23,082 nucleotides of DNA from Marinospirillum sp. (GTDB lineage Bacteria > Pseudomonadota > Gammaproteobacteria > Pseudomonadales > Halomonadaceae): assembly GCF_014859565.1 (NCBI RefSeq), contig NZ_JACUUA010000041.1, positions 1 to 23,082 on the forward strand, written 5' to 3'. This document shows, piece by piece, positions 12,794-19,201 of the stretch; the stretch's first letter is position 1, and each line of letters starts with the position of its first letter. Below the pieces are notes generated by a model that was not told where the DNA came from, did not search any database, and saw only the letters and a list, made by a program, of their open reading frames with translations. The position numbers and the translations under genes are program-made.

Positions 12794-14269
12794 TCAGCGC
12801 CTCACCGAAAGATCAACCTCTACGCGACCGAGCCAGCGTATGCCGATCACACCTTGATCCTTGGTGATCTGGATCGGCATATTGGCATAGCGCGTCACAG
12901 GGTCAGATAGCGCATCGAGGGCACCATCAGTAGCCTCTTCTTTGGCGATGCTCGAAAAACTGCGACCGCCTTCGACGACTGAGGTGTTTTGATTATCGCC
13001 CCACCCCTGGGTGGTTACTGTTTGTGTGTCTTTTTGACGCTGATAGGTTGCGCCCACCTTGGCCACGGCAAACAAAACAGGAACGCCGTATCGCTGAAAC
13101 GCACGGTAGTTGACGCGCCCAGAAACACAGGTTTGACCCGTCTTGTGGTCTGCAGCTGCAGCCTTAATGTCAATCTCGCGTCCGCGCCACTGGGCTGTGT
13201 GGAAATCGATCAGGATGCATTCGCCCTCAATGCTATGAGTGCCCAACAGCCTGGCACCTTGAAGAGTACCCTCAAGCACCTCAACCACAACCATTGCAGA
13301 GGGCACATCAGAATCAACCCTGCCCTCTAGCCAAGCCGTTGTTAGATCACCTGCTTGCTGGAGGGTGATGACGCGAGATTCATTTTCTTGCGCGGCAACC
13401 TCATCATCGAACGCAAAGCCGGTGCCCCTGGCGGGCATGGCTTTTATTGGTTTTGCTTCTGTGTCAGTTGTCAAGACAGCAGAATTTTTCCCGGTGGCAT
13501 GATAAACCGCAGGAGGAATCCCTGATGCGTCACTCGTGCCGCCTCTCATCTGCTGAGTTAGCCGTGCAAAAGCCTGTGCTTTTAATGCTGCTTCGGTTTG
13601 TGCATGAGCAGCAGCTGGATCAAAACTCGGAGCATTAGGCGTATTTGCTGGCACCGACCCATTCTGGTGCGGATTAGGCTTAGCCTCAGGTCTCGCGGCT
13701 GGATTCCTCCCGGCCTCGGAAGGAACGGGCATCCGACTACTGAGGGCACCTCTCTCAGCTATCTGGTTGCGACTTCTTTCCATGTCCGCACGCTGCTGCC
13801 TTGCTTGTTCTGCCGCTTGCTGTTTTGCTGCCGCCTCACGCTCTGCGGCTTGGCGGTCGATGTCGCTAAACAGGTTTGAAGGTCTGTCTGAGCCCGATTG
13901 ACTAGGAGCAGGCGGCTCTGCATCTTGAAAGCGTGCCACGGAATCGCCCGCTTGCACCTTTTCAGCCAGCCTCTTGCGCTCTTCTTCTCGCCGCTGGCGC
14001 TCAAAGGCGTCTTGCAGGCGAGAGTCTGTAAATTCCCCTGTTCCTGCATCATTAAGCGCAACAGTAGATCGCTGGGCTGATGCTGCAGGCTTGTCACCAC
14101 CAGAAAAGATATAAAACACCAGCACCACAAAAACCAAGAAAACGGCAGTTAATATCTTTAAGATTCGAGCGCTGCGTTTTTTTCCAGCGCCACCAGGCTT
14201 TGCTTTTTCAGTATTTGCATCCCCAGCAGCAGGCTGATCCGGCAGTAAAATATCATTATCAGTGGACAT
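12794..14269 (-). CDS. dotG: DotG/IcmE (TraO), VirB10-like channel protein
   Basis: This is a 491-residue protein with a short cytoplasmic N terminus, one membrane helix (about 37-56) and a long periplasmic linker rich in Ala, Gln, Arg and Glu (about 85-230) with heptad-like coiled-coil character. The C-terminal TrbI/VirB10-like domain (about 300-491) contains GRVDSDVPSAMVVVEVLEG, TGQTCVSGRVNYRAFQRYG and a final IGIRWLGRVEVDL. DotG spans the envelope and lines the channel of the core complex. The size is like TraO of IncI (about 430) and less than half of Legionella DotG, which carries a large pentapeptide-like repeat region absent here. The frame is open nine codons further up, but GGAGG stands eight bases before the ATG at 14269. 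It overlaps dotH by 11 bp. Confidence 0.88.
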   Translation of the reverse strand: MSTDNDILLPDQPAAGDANTEKAKPGGAGKKRSARILKILTAVFLVFVVLVFYIFSGGDKPAASAQRSTVALNDAGTGEFTDSRLQDAFERQRREEERKRLAEKVQAGDSVARFQDAEPPAPSQSGSDRPSNLFSDIDRQAAEREAAAKQQAAEQARQQRADMERSRNQIAERGALSSRMPVPSEAGRNPAARPEAKPNPHQNGSVPANTPNAPSFDPAAAHAQTEAALKAQAFARLTQQMRGGTSDASGIPPAVYHATGKNSAVLTTDTEAKPIKAMPARGTGFAFDDEVAAQENESRVITLQQAGDLTTAWLEGRVDSDVPSAMVVVEVLEGTLQGARLLGTHSIEGECILIDFHTAQWRGREIDIKAAAADHKTGQTCVSGRVNYRAFQRYGVPVLFAVAKVGATYQRQKDTQTVTTQGWGDNQNTSVVEGGRSFSSIAKEEATDGALDALSDPVTRYANMPIQITKDQGVIGIRWLGRVEVDLSVRR

Positions 14270-15524
14270 GAGACAGCCTCCGATCCATGCGTACAATTAA
14301 GTGATGCTGGCGACCATTGGCGGCTACACTGATAACTCGCGGCGGAGCAGACTTCATGCGAATGGCTCGGTAACCATTAATTGATGAGACTGTCTGGCTT
14401 TCAATGGCAATGTTTTGCGGGGTTGCATGAACGGGCAGCCTGAGGTACCAAAAGCCGGTTCCTTCATCTACAAATAGCGCTGCATGAACACCTCCTTCAA
14501 GCTGCACTTGATGTATGCCATCATCGGGTGATGGCATTAACGTCCCTGTAACAACCTCCATCAGCATCTGATCGCCTCTGCGTCTCAGATCAGGGCTAGC
14601 ATATCGGTCTGCCGTTACAACAGCCTGCTCAAGACGACTCACCCAGCCTAGGCGCAGCTCGTTCAGAAGAACCACCTCGGTCTCTCCGTCTGCCGGGACT
14701 GTGCGAATAGTGATATTGACAGGGATTCGACTGTCCGCTGTAAGCACAGTTAACGCAGTAGAGCGCATTGGCTTGAGCGCGTGAATGCGCAATCCATCCA
14801 CGGCCGATTGATCTCCTTTCATGCCCTTGATTTCTCGAACCTCAACCACCGAACCTGCACCTAAGTCGTGGTAACTGATGGACAATGGATCGCCAAACTG
14901 ATCAGCCAGCATCAGTGTTGACGGAAAATCCCTCATCACCAGAATATCAATGGTCTGGCCTGGCTCCACCATGCGTATTTCACTGCGCGTTGGCGGAGGA
15001 GCTGGGTTGTTTCGCGCAGCTTCATACTCTGTAAACATTTCTCGGAAGCGTCGGATTTCCTCTGGGGTCAGTCCATCACCTAACTGCTGCCTGACAGCTT
15101 GGTCAAAACCTCCAGCAGCCAAACCCTGTATCAATAGCTGGTCAGCCTCCTGCAGCTGGCCAGAGCTAGATGCGCTGCGTCTTTGCTGGTTGGAGCCTGC
15201 AGCACCGCTGTTGCGACCAGCATTGCTTGCTGTGTCGGCCTGCATTCTGCGTTGCTGCCGCTGCTCAAACTCTTGGCGAAGCCTTTCCACTTCAGGGTCA
15301 GCCGCGATTTGTGTACCAGGAGCAGGCATTACCATTGCATTCGATGCAGAAGGCACAGGTGTGCGCTCATTGATGCTGGATGTTGCGGCCAGATTTTGCG
15401 CTTGCAAAACCAGGCTCTGGGAATCCAGTAAATCCGGCTGCTGCCCATAAGCAATCACAGGGGTAAGCAGACAAGCCATTAGGACTAAGGAAGCCCGCTT
15501 TTTTAAGATTCTTTCTGGCAACAT
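14259..15524 (-). CDS. dotH: DotH/IcmK (TraN) outer-membrane core protein
   Basis: This is a 421-residue exported protein. The signal peptide covers residues 1-27, with likely cleavage after AYG. A Gln/Ser/Arg-rich, low-complexity segment (about 65-130) precedes a helical motif, GLTPEEIRRFREMFTEYEAA. The C-terminal two thirds have the all-beta pattern of DotH, including MVEPGQTIDILVMRDFPSTL and DQFGDPLSI. DotC and DotD bring DotH to the outer membrane, where it forms the channel ring with DotG. AGAGG is nine bases before the ATG, three bases after dotI. The conserved order dotI-dotH-dotG (traM-traN-traO) supports the call. Confidence 0.87.
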   Translation of the reverse strand: MLPERILKKRASLVLMACLLTPVIAYGQQPDLLDSQSLVLQAQNLAATSSINERTPVPSASNAMVMPAPGTQIAADPEVERLRQEFEQRQQRRMQADTASNAGRNSGAAGSNQQRRSASSSGQLQEADQLLIQGLAAGGFDQAVRQQLGDGLTPEEIRRFREMFTEYEAARNNPAPPPTRSEIRMVEPGQTIDILVMRDFPSTLMLADQFGDPLSISYHDLGAGSVVEVREIKGMKGDQSAVDGLRIHALKPMRSTALTVLTADSRIPVNITIRTVPADGETEVVLLNELRLGWVSRLEQAVVTADRYASPDLRRRGDQMLMEVVTGTLMPSPDDGIHQVQLEGGVHAALFVDEGTGFWYLRLPVHATPQNIAIESQTVSSINGYRAIRMKSAPPRVISVAANGRQHHLIVRMDRRLSHVH

Positions 15525-15527
15525 GGA

Positions 15528-16295
15528 TCAGCGCCTCTGATTGTTTTGAGTTGAGCCCTGGTCGCCCTGCTCCAGGATGACTCGTGCTTGTTCCGGGGTT
15601 AGCAGCTGAACATTGTCGATCAGCAACCCTCTAACGTGCGCATGCGGCGGAACCCGAGCCAAAGTAAATCGGGCAACCGCTGTCTTGTAGCGGATACCCT
15701 GTGGGCCATCAAGTCGAATTCTGATTGGCATGTGATACGCCCAAACATAAACATTGAGCCGAGAACTAATGCCTTCACCAAAGACGGTTGGATTACCTTC
15801 TGGGATAAGAGTCGCAATCTCATGGCGGTCTTGCATCTCTTTGATAATCCCTGATTGCGACAGGGCATTCATTAGCGCCACCCGACCCGCCGTAGTCATG
15901 TACTCCGGTGCGATCCGATCAAAATGCTCACCCACTTTCAGGTATGAAAAATCGAAAAGATCAATGAATGCCCTGGATACAAACTGAGAGCGCGACTGCG
16001 CTGATCGATTAGGCTCCGTCAGAGGCTCTACCTCAATGGCTACACCGTCTTCGGTCAGATAAAAGTATTTAATGGCCGGCGCTCTGGACCACCCCGCACC
16101 AGCAGCAATAATACTCATAAACAGGGCGGCTGATAGGATGGTGATCATCAGGCTTTTTAGCTGACTGTTGCGAAGCACTGCGACGTAACGCTCCGACATC
16201 GTCTGGCCAAGCATTACTGCCTGTGAAACCGTTTCACGGTGTTCAGCTATATCTTTTTCAAGCTGCTGATCTTCAAGATTTGCTGTGCTGGGCAT
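15528..16295 (-). CDS. dotI: DotI/IcmL (TraM) inner-membrane protein
   Basis: This is a 255-residue protein with a cytoplasmic N terminus of about 45 residues, one membrane helix (about 48-68, MITILSAALFMSIIAAGAGW) and a periplasmic domain of the VirB8-like fold that DotI shares. Supporting features are the post-membrane APAIKYFYLTEDG, then FDFSYLKVGEHFDRIAPEYMT, which is characteristic of IcmL/TraM. The length is slightly above Legionella IcmL (212), owing to N- and C-terminal extensions. It is the first gene of the secretion block: a strong terminator lies 42 bp upstream, yet I see no clear promoter between them. A TACAGGTT site (16301-16308) covers the Shine-Dalgarno region. Confidence 0.87.
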   Translation of the reverse strand: MPSTANLEDQQLEKDIAEHRETVSQAVMLGQTMSERYVAVLRNSQLKSLMITILSAALFMSIIAAGAGWSRAPAIKYFYLTEDGVAIEVEPLTEPNRSAQSRSQFVSRAFIDLFDFSYLKVGEHFDRIAPEYMTTAGRVALMNALSQSGIIKEMQDRHEIATLIPEGNPTVFGEGISSRLNVYVWAYHMPIRIRLDGPQGIRYKTAVARFTLARVPPHAHVRGLLIDNVQLLTPEQARVILEQGDQGSTQNNQRR

Positions 16296-16300
16296 AAGGC

Positions 16301-16308
16301 AACCTGTA
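16301..16308 (-). promoter_or_regulatory. TACAGGTT site at the dotI ribosome binding region
   Basis: On the minus strand TACAGGTT stands five bases before the dotI ATG, and its AGG is the only Shine-Dalgarno-like element. The same octamer, or one-base variants, occurs before parM (227-234), in the replication control region and before dotD (TACAGGCT, 5304-5311). Confidence 0.3.
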
Positions 16309-16336
16309 TTTGGATTTCATGCCTTCATATTACTGA

Positions 16337-16372
16337 AAAACATTAGAGCTGCGATTGCAGCTCTAATGTTTT
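16337..16372. terminator. Strong bidirectional terminator upstream of dotI
   Basis: AAAACATTAGAGCTGC and GCAGCTCTAATGTTTT form a perfect 16-bp stem with a four-base loop (GATT). The A-rich start and T-rich end give a U tract on either strand. It lies after the minus-strand DUF6475-like gene and separates the replication-accessory unit from the dot operon. Confidence 0.8.
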
Positions 16373-16390
16373 GTGGGGGATTTAAAATAT

Positions 16391-16408
16391 GGGGGGTGAT
16401 TTTCAGCG
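16391..16408 (-). repeat. Solitary origin iteron, inverted, overlapping a stop codon
   Basis: GGGGGGTGATTTTCAGCG is the exact reverse complement of 18 bases of the origin iteron (CGCTGAAAATCACCCCCC) found at the right end of the window, 6.6 kb away. Its TCA (16403-16405) is the stop codon of the DUF6475-like gene. The orientation is opposite to the array. Initiators of iteron plasmids can bind such outlying copies, which allows looping or transcriptional repression. Confidence 0.75.
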
Positions 16409-16996
16409 TTGCTGCAATCTGTTCGTTGATCCAGCCTGACACCCAGAAAGCAGACCGGCAGTCTGCGATGAGCGCTGTAACAGCTGTTGTGTAAGTCTTG
16501 ACTGGGTCAAGGCCTTATAACGATGAAGAAATTCCTTGCGAACAAAGGTTTGTAATTCAACTGAGTCACGCAGAGCAACATGCCTCCATCCGCCGAGGTC
16601 ATTGATCACTTGCGGGATGGTTTGGTCATGGAAGCATGGCATGGGGCCGGCCGGAGATTCGTGCTTTAGTGCCATACACAGCGATTCCCATGCACGGTAT
16701 TCGTCTTCTTGGTGTTGGCCGCTTAGCCTGGATGCTTCAGCTAGCTCACGGATTTCAGCCAGTTTTGGCATCCAGCGAGATGACAACAGGTGTGCACTAA
16801 AAGCCTGGTCAATAATCTCTGGGGGATAGTCACACAAGCCCGCAGTGAAGTTCTGAACCTCATGCGCCATGGCATTAAAATTGTCGCTTGTTACTCGCTG
16901 AGCTGGGTCGGCCTTGCCGCGATAGTGAGCCCAAAGGCGATTTAACCAGCCAACAATCACTTCTGCTCTCTGCGTTTGTTCGTTTTTGCTATTCAT
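16403..16996 (-). CDS. DUF6475-like protein, probable replication accessory (helicase-loader type)
   Basis: This is a 197-residue protein. The N-terminal half has the pattern ITSDNFNAM...YPPEIIDQAFSAHL followed by WMPKLAEIRELAE, as in phage P-type and DUF6475 proteins, where a substrate-like helical domain ends in a 'P.P.dI' motif. The C-terminal half has AWESL, then INDLGGWRHVALRDSVELQTFVRKEF, HRYKAL: the alternating Trp/Phe/Lys signature of DUF6475. Such genes commonly sit next to replication proteins in phages and plasmids and are presumed helicase loaders or adaptors; that role is inferred. It lies 24 bp after the 445-residue gene. The ribosome binding site is weak, and the stop codon lies inside a solitary iteron. 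Confidence 0.65.
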   Translation of the reverse strand: MNSKNEQTQRAEVIVGWLNRLWAHYRGKADPAQRVTSDNFNAMAHEVQNFTAGLCDYPPEIIDQAFSAHLLSSRWMPKLAEIRELAEASRLSGQHQEDEYRAWESLCMALKHESPAGPMPCFHDQTIPQVINDLGGWRHVALRDSVELQTFVRKEFLHRYKALTQSRLTQQLLQRSSQTAGLLSGCQAGSTNRLQQR

Positions 16997-17020
16997 TGTT
17001 CGTATCCGTATAGGCTGTAA

Positions 17021-18358
17021 TTAATGATGCTTCAGGCCGAGCGCAACCTGCAGCAGTCCTTGTGTAGCCATATCCTGGGTGATGCTCATGGCGCTGCAGG
17101 TTGCATCCTGTAGGTTCCGCTGCAAAATATCTGCTTTAAGTAGAATGTTGAGGGTCATCTTTGACCCCTGCCCTGCATATCGACCTGTACCTGTATGCCA
17201 TTCATTCACCGCAGCGGATTGGAAGCTCTGCCGTATCTGATCTTTGCTGTATCCCATCTGCAAAGCCTGAATGATCATCTGTCGCTGCCCTTGGTCGGGG
17301 TGGGTTGCCGGGCTGTCGGATATTGCCGCCCATTCCTTAAAAACATCAGCAATATCAGAGTCCATTCCATCTAGATATTCAGCTCCTTGACCCACCCCGG
17401 CTCCTTGCAGTATTGATCGAGCACTCAAGAGCTGCTGAAGTCGGTCGGCAGACATCAGAAAACCTAATGTCATCCGGCTTTCATGACCTGCAAACCATGG
17501 GTCTTGTGAGGCTTTTTGTATGGCAAGAGTCAGCTGGCTTGCTGTATAGCCATTTTTCAGTGGTGCCAGTATTTTCTGGATCTGACCAGCATCTGGATGC
17601 TGTGCAGGATTGTTCGTGACGGCTCTCCAGGCATAAAAAACCTGCTTTACTGTCTCTATGTCACCAGCGCCAATTGACGATGCCGATGTATCTACAGGGC
17701 TTGATCTGCTCAAGAAGTTTCGCAAATACATATTAAGCCCTGCGACTGTTTTTCTGCGATGCCCAGGCAAGGCGTTATTGATTTGAATCGCCTTTGCTAT
17801 TTGAGATTGAACGCTCAGGGTTGAAAATTCCTTTTGAAGCTTATCAATGAAAGAGTCACCAATCAAAACAGTCTCGCCAGACCGGCTGACAAACTCCAAA
17901 TCCTTCAGTCGTGTCACTTCACGGTCAAACGTAGGCATCTGCTTGATGCCCTCTGCTGTCATAACACAGGTGCCCGTTGGGAGCTTTTTTGCGTAATGCT
18001 GATACACCTTCTGAACCGCTGCTGGCTCCATCCCGAGCGCTGCATAACCGGTGATCAAACGATTGATCTCCTCTCTGGCCTGTACTGATTTTTCTTGATT
18101 GAGGTGCGGATACACCTCATTAATGTAAAAATCCATCAGCTTTGTTGAGTAGAAGTACATCCTGCCTCTCGACAAGGTGAGCGTTATCAATCCGCGCTGC
18201 TCCAATAATTGAGGGTAGCTCCCCAAAAGATCCGCATGGTCGCTCAGGACACCAAACCCATAAGGGTAAGCCAGTATCAGAACACTCATTGAAGGAATAT
18301 CCTGTCTTGGTGTGCCTGTCAGTCGAATCAATTTCTGCATAATCTGAGTGCTTAACAT
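17021..18358 (-). CDS. Putative replication-accessory protein with duplicated C-terminal module
   Basis: This 445-residue protein is not named by sequence. The N-terminal 1-120 could be a winged-helix region (VLILAYPYGFGVLSDHADLL, then LLEQRGLITLTLSRGRMYFY). The C-terminal part contains two copies of one module, about 236-312 and 336-416. Each reads VF..W...(T/S)(N/D)(N/S)PA.HPD.GQ....I...L..GY...Q......A....W..G......MTL..L..AD.LQ. This module resembles the C-terminal part of phage replication O-like and DnaD-like proteins, which contacts helicase or DNA. AAGGA stands eight bases before the ATG. It is divergent from the initiator operon, and the shared 205-bp region with half-sites may be bound by one of the proteins. 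Function is inferred from the module and neighbours. Confidence 0.6.
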   Translation of the reverse strand: MLSTQIMQKLIRLTGTPRQDIPSMSVLILAYPYGFGVLSDHADLLGSYPQLLEQRGLITLTLSRGRMYFYSTKLMDFYINEVYPHLNQEKSVQAREEINRLITGYAALGMEPAAVQKVYQHYAKKLPTGTCVMTAEGIKQMPTFDREVTRLKDLEFVSRSGETVLIGDSFIDKLQKEFSTLSVQSQIAKAIQINNALPGHRRKTVAGLNMYLRNFLSRSSPVDTSASSIGAGDIETVKQVFYAWRAVTNNPAQHPDAGQIQKILAPLKNGYTASQLTLAIQKASQDPWFAGHESRMTLGFLMSADRLQQLLSARSILQGAGVGQGAEYLDGMDSDIADVFKEWAAISDSPATHPDQGQRQMIIQALQMGYSKDQIRQSFQSAAVNEWHTGTGRYAGQGSKMTLNILLKADILQRNLQDATCSAMSITQDMATQGLLQVALGLKHH

Positions 18359-18391
18359 AAAAAGTCCTTGAGCTGTGGTTGTTGTGCCTTA

Positions 18392-18457
18392 AACCTGCAT
18401 GCTAGCCAAAAAACTGAGGGTTGCAGGTTATCCGATTTAGATATAGATTAACCTGTA
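18392..18457. promoter_or_regulatory. Three operator-like half-sites in the divergent control region
   Basis: AACCTGCA (18392-18399), TGCAGGTT (18422-18429) and AACCTGTA (18450-18457) alternate in orientation, with centres 30 and 28 bp apart, close to three helical turns. The middle copy, extended to CAGGTTATCC, is identical to part of the par operator. A weak plus-strand promoter (TTGCAG at 18421-18426, 17 bp, TAGATT at 18444-18449) would be covered by the middle and right copies. The rest of 18359-18520 shows nothing else I can name. Confidence 0.45.
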
Positions 18458-18520
18458 TAGAGATTAGCAGCAACAGCGTCAGCCGGTGTCGGGACGACTA
18501 AAGAGTCAAGGACAAAATTC

Positions 18521-18586
18521 ATGGCTATAAAGAGAAACAACCCGTTATCTGGAGTGATTAACCATGAATTTAAAGCCGCAGTCTGA
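18521..18586 (+). CDS. Possible 21-codon leader peptide of the replication operon
   Basis: ATG at 18521 has AAGGA nine bases upstream and opens a 21-codon frame (MAIKRNNPLSGVINHEFKAA, then V) ending in TGA at 18584-18586. It overlaps the start of the 128-residue gene (18564) in another frame, by 23 bp, so its translation would pass over the next ribosome binding site (GGAG at 18551-18554). Leader peptides coupled to replication genes are known in other plasmids (tapA of IncFII, repY of IncI). Here it rests only on the ORF, the good ribosome binding site and the overlap. Confidence 0.4.
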   Translation: MAIKRNNPLSGVINHEFKAAV

Positions 18587-18950
18587 CCGTCCAGACATTG
18601 ATTACGAACATTGCCAGACACTGGCATTAGCGCTCATCAATCGCGCTGTAATGGATCTAAACAGCCCAGACAGTAAGATTCGTCAGGATGCAGAGATGTT
18701 TCTGGAGCCCGGCAGCGCCATGCTCCACTACTATGTGAGCATGATTGCGAATGAGTCCAGTGCTGAATATTTGATTGATATGCTTCGTGAACACAGCCAG
18801 CCTGGATCGACTGATGCTGAAATTGTGAAGCAGCGTACTCAATTCGGAAACCGATTGGCACAGCTGATTAATGCTGGGCCTGCTGTTTTTGATCCTAATG
18901 CTGGCAATCCTACGTCAACACAGTCAGAAAGCGCCACCTTTAACCTTTAA
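18564..18950 (+). CDS. Hypothetical 128-residue protein of the replication operon
   Basis: GGAG stands ten bases before the ATG. The protein seems soluble. Its core (about residues 20-75) reads LALALINRAVMDLNSP, then SKIRQDAEMFLEPGSAMLHY. This helical pattern, an alanine-leucine helix followed by SPD, charged residues and FL, also occurs in small proteins of unknown function in phage and plasmid replication regions. The C-terminal tail (about 105-128) is Asn/Ser/Thr-rich and probably disordered. It is the first full gene of a plus-strand unit leading to the TrfA-like initiator, with 14 bp to the next gene, so a copy-control or replication accessory role is possible but unproven. Confidence 0.65.
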   Translation: MNLKPQSDRPDIDYEHCQTLALALINRAVMDLNSPDSKIRQDAEMFLEPGSAMLHYYVSMIANESSAEYLIDMLREHSQPGSTDAEIVKQRTQFGNRLAQLINAGPAVFDPNAGNPTSTQSESATFNL

Positions 18951-18964
18951 AGAAGGAAGTGAAA

Positions 18965-19141
18965 ATGAGCCAACCCAACTTTAATGAAATGATCAGCCAC
19001 CCAGCGCTGAGTGCCAGCGACAAGGTGATCTTGAATCTGTATGTTCGGATGGATAATCCAGAGCATGACGGCCAGGTATTTGAACCTGAGCTGTCAACCA
19101 TCCTGCGCAAAATGCGCACCCCAAATCCAGCGGTACTCTAA
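18965..19141 (+). CDS. Small hypothetical protein (58 residues) of the replication operon
   Basis: The ATG at 18965 has AGGA seven bases upstream; a GTG two codons earlier is too close to it. The sequence includes LSASDKVILNLYVRMD, a helix pattern like that of winged-helix replication proteins, and ends LRKMRTPNPAVL. It lies between the 128-residue gene and the attenuator-like hairpin before the initiator gene. It could be a small regulator of initiator expression or a remnant of a longer protein; the sequence does not decide. Confidence 0.5.
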   Translation: MSQPNFNEMISHPALSASDKVILNLYVRMDNPEHDGQVFEPELSTILRKMRTPNPAVL

Positions 19142-19155
19142 TCATCCCTCCCCTT

Positions 19156-19184
19156 GCCGCTGACCCTGTGCCAGCGGCTTTTTT
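19156..19184 (+). terminator. Terminator or attenuator directly before the initiator gene
   Basis: GCCGCTG (19156-19162) and CAGCGGC (19172-19178) form a 7-bp GC-rich stem with a nine-base loop, followed by six T, C and five more T. It stands 15 bp after the 58-residue gene and 17 bp before the initiator ATG. No promoter fits between it and the ATG, so initiator transcripts must read through it. Confidence 0.7.
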
Positions 19185-19201
19185 CTTTTTAGAGATCCCT
19201 G

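Noticed and set aside
14270..14296. Longer dotG start at 14296
   Set aside because: The ATG at 14269 has GGAGG at good spacing, and the extra nine residues deepen the overlap with dotH.
14950..15450. 166-residue plus-strand frame antisense to dotH
   Set aside because: It is a shadow of the Gln/Arg/Ser-rich part of dotH; its Cys/Ser/Ala-rich composition is typical of antisense frames.
18564..19141. Toxin-antitoxin pair (128- and 58-residue genes)
   Set aside because: They are small adjacent genes, but I recognise no toxin or antitoxin motif, and they are placed in the initiator operon with a terminator after them.
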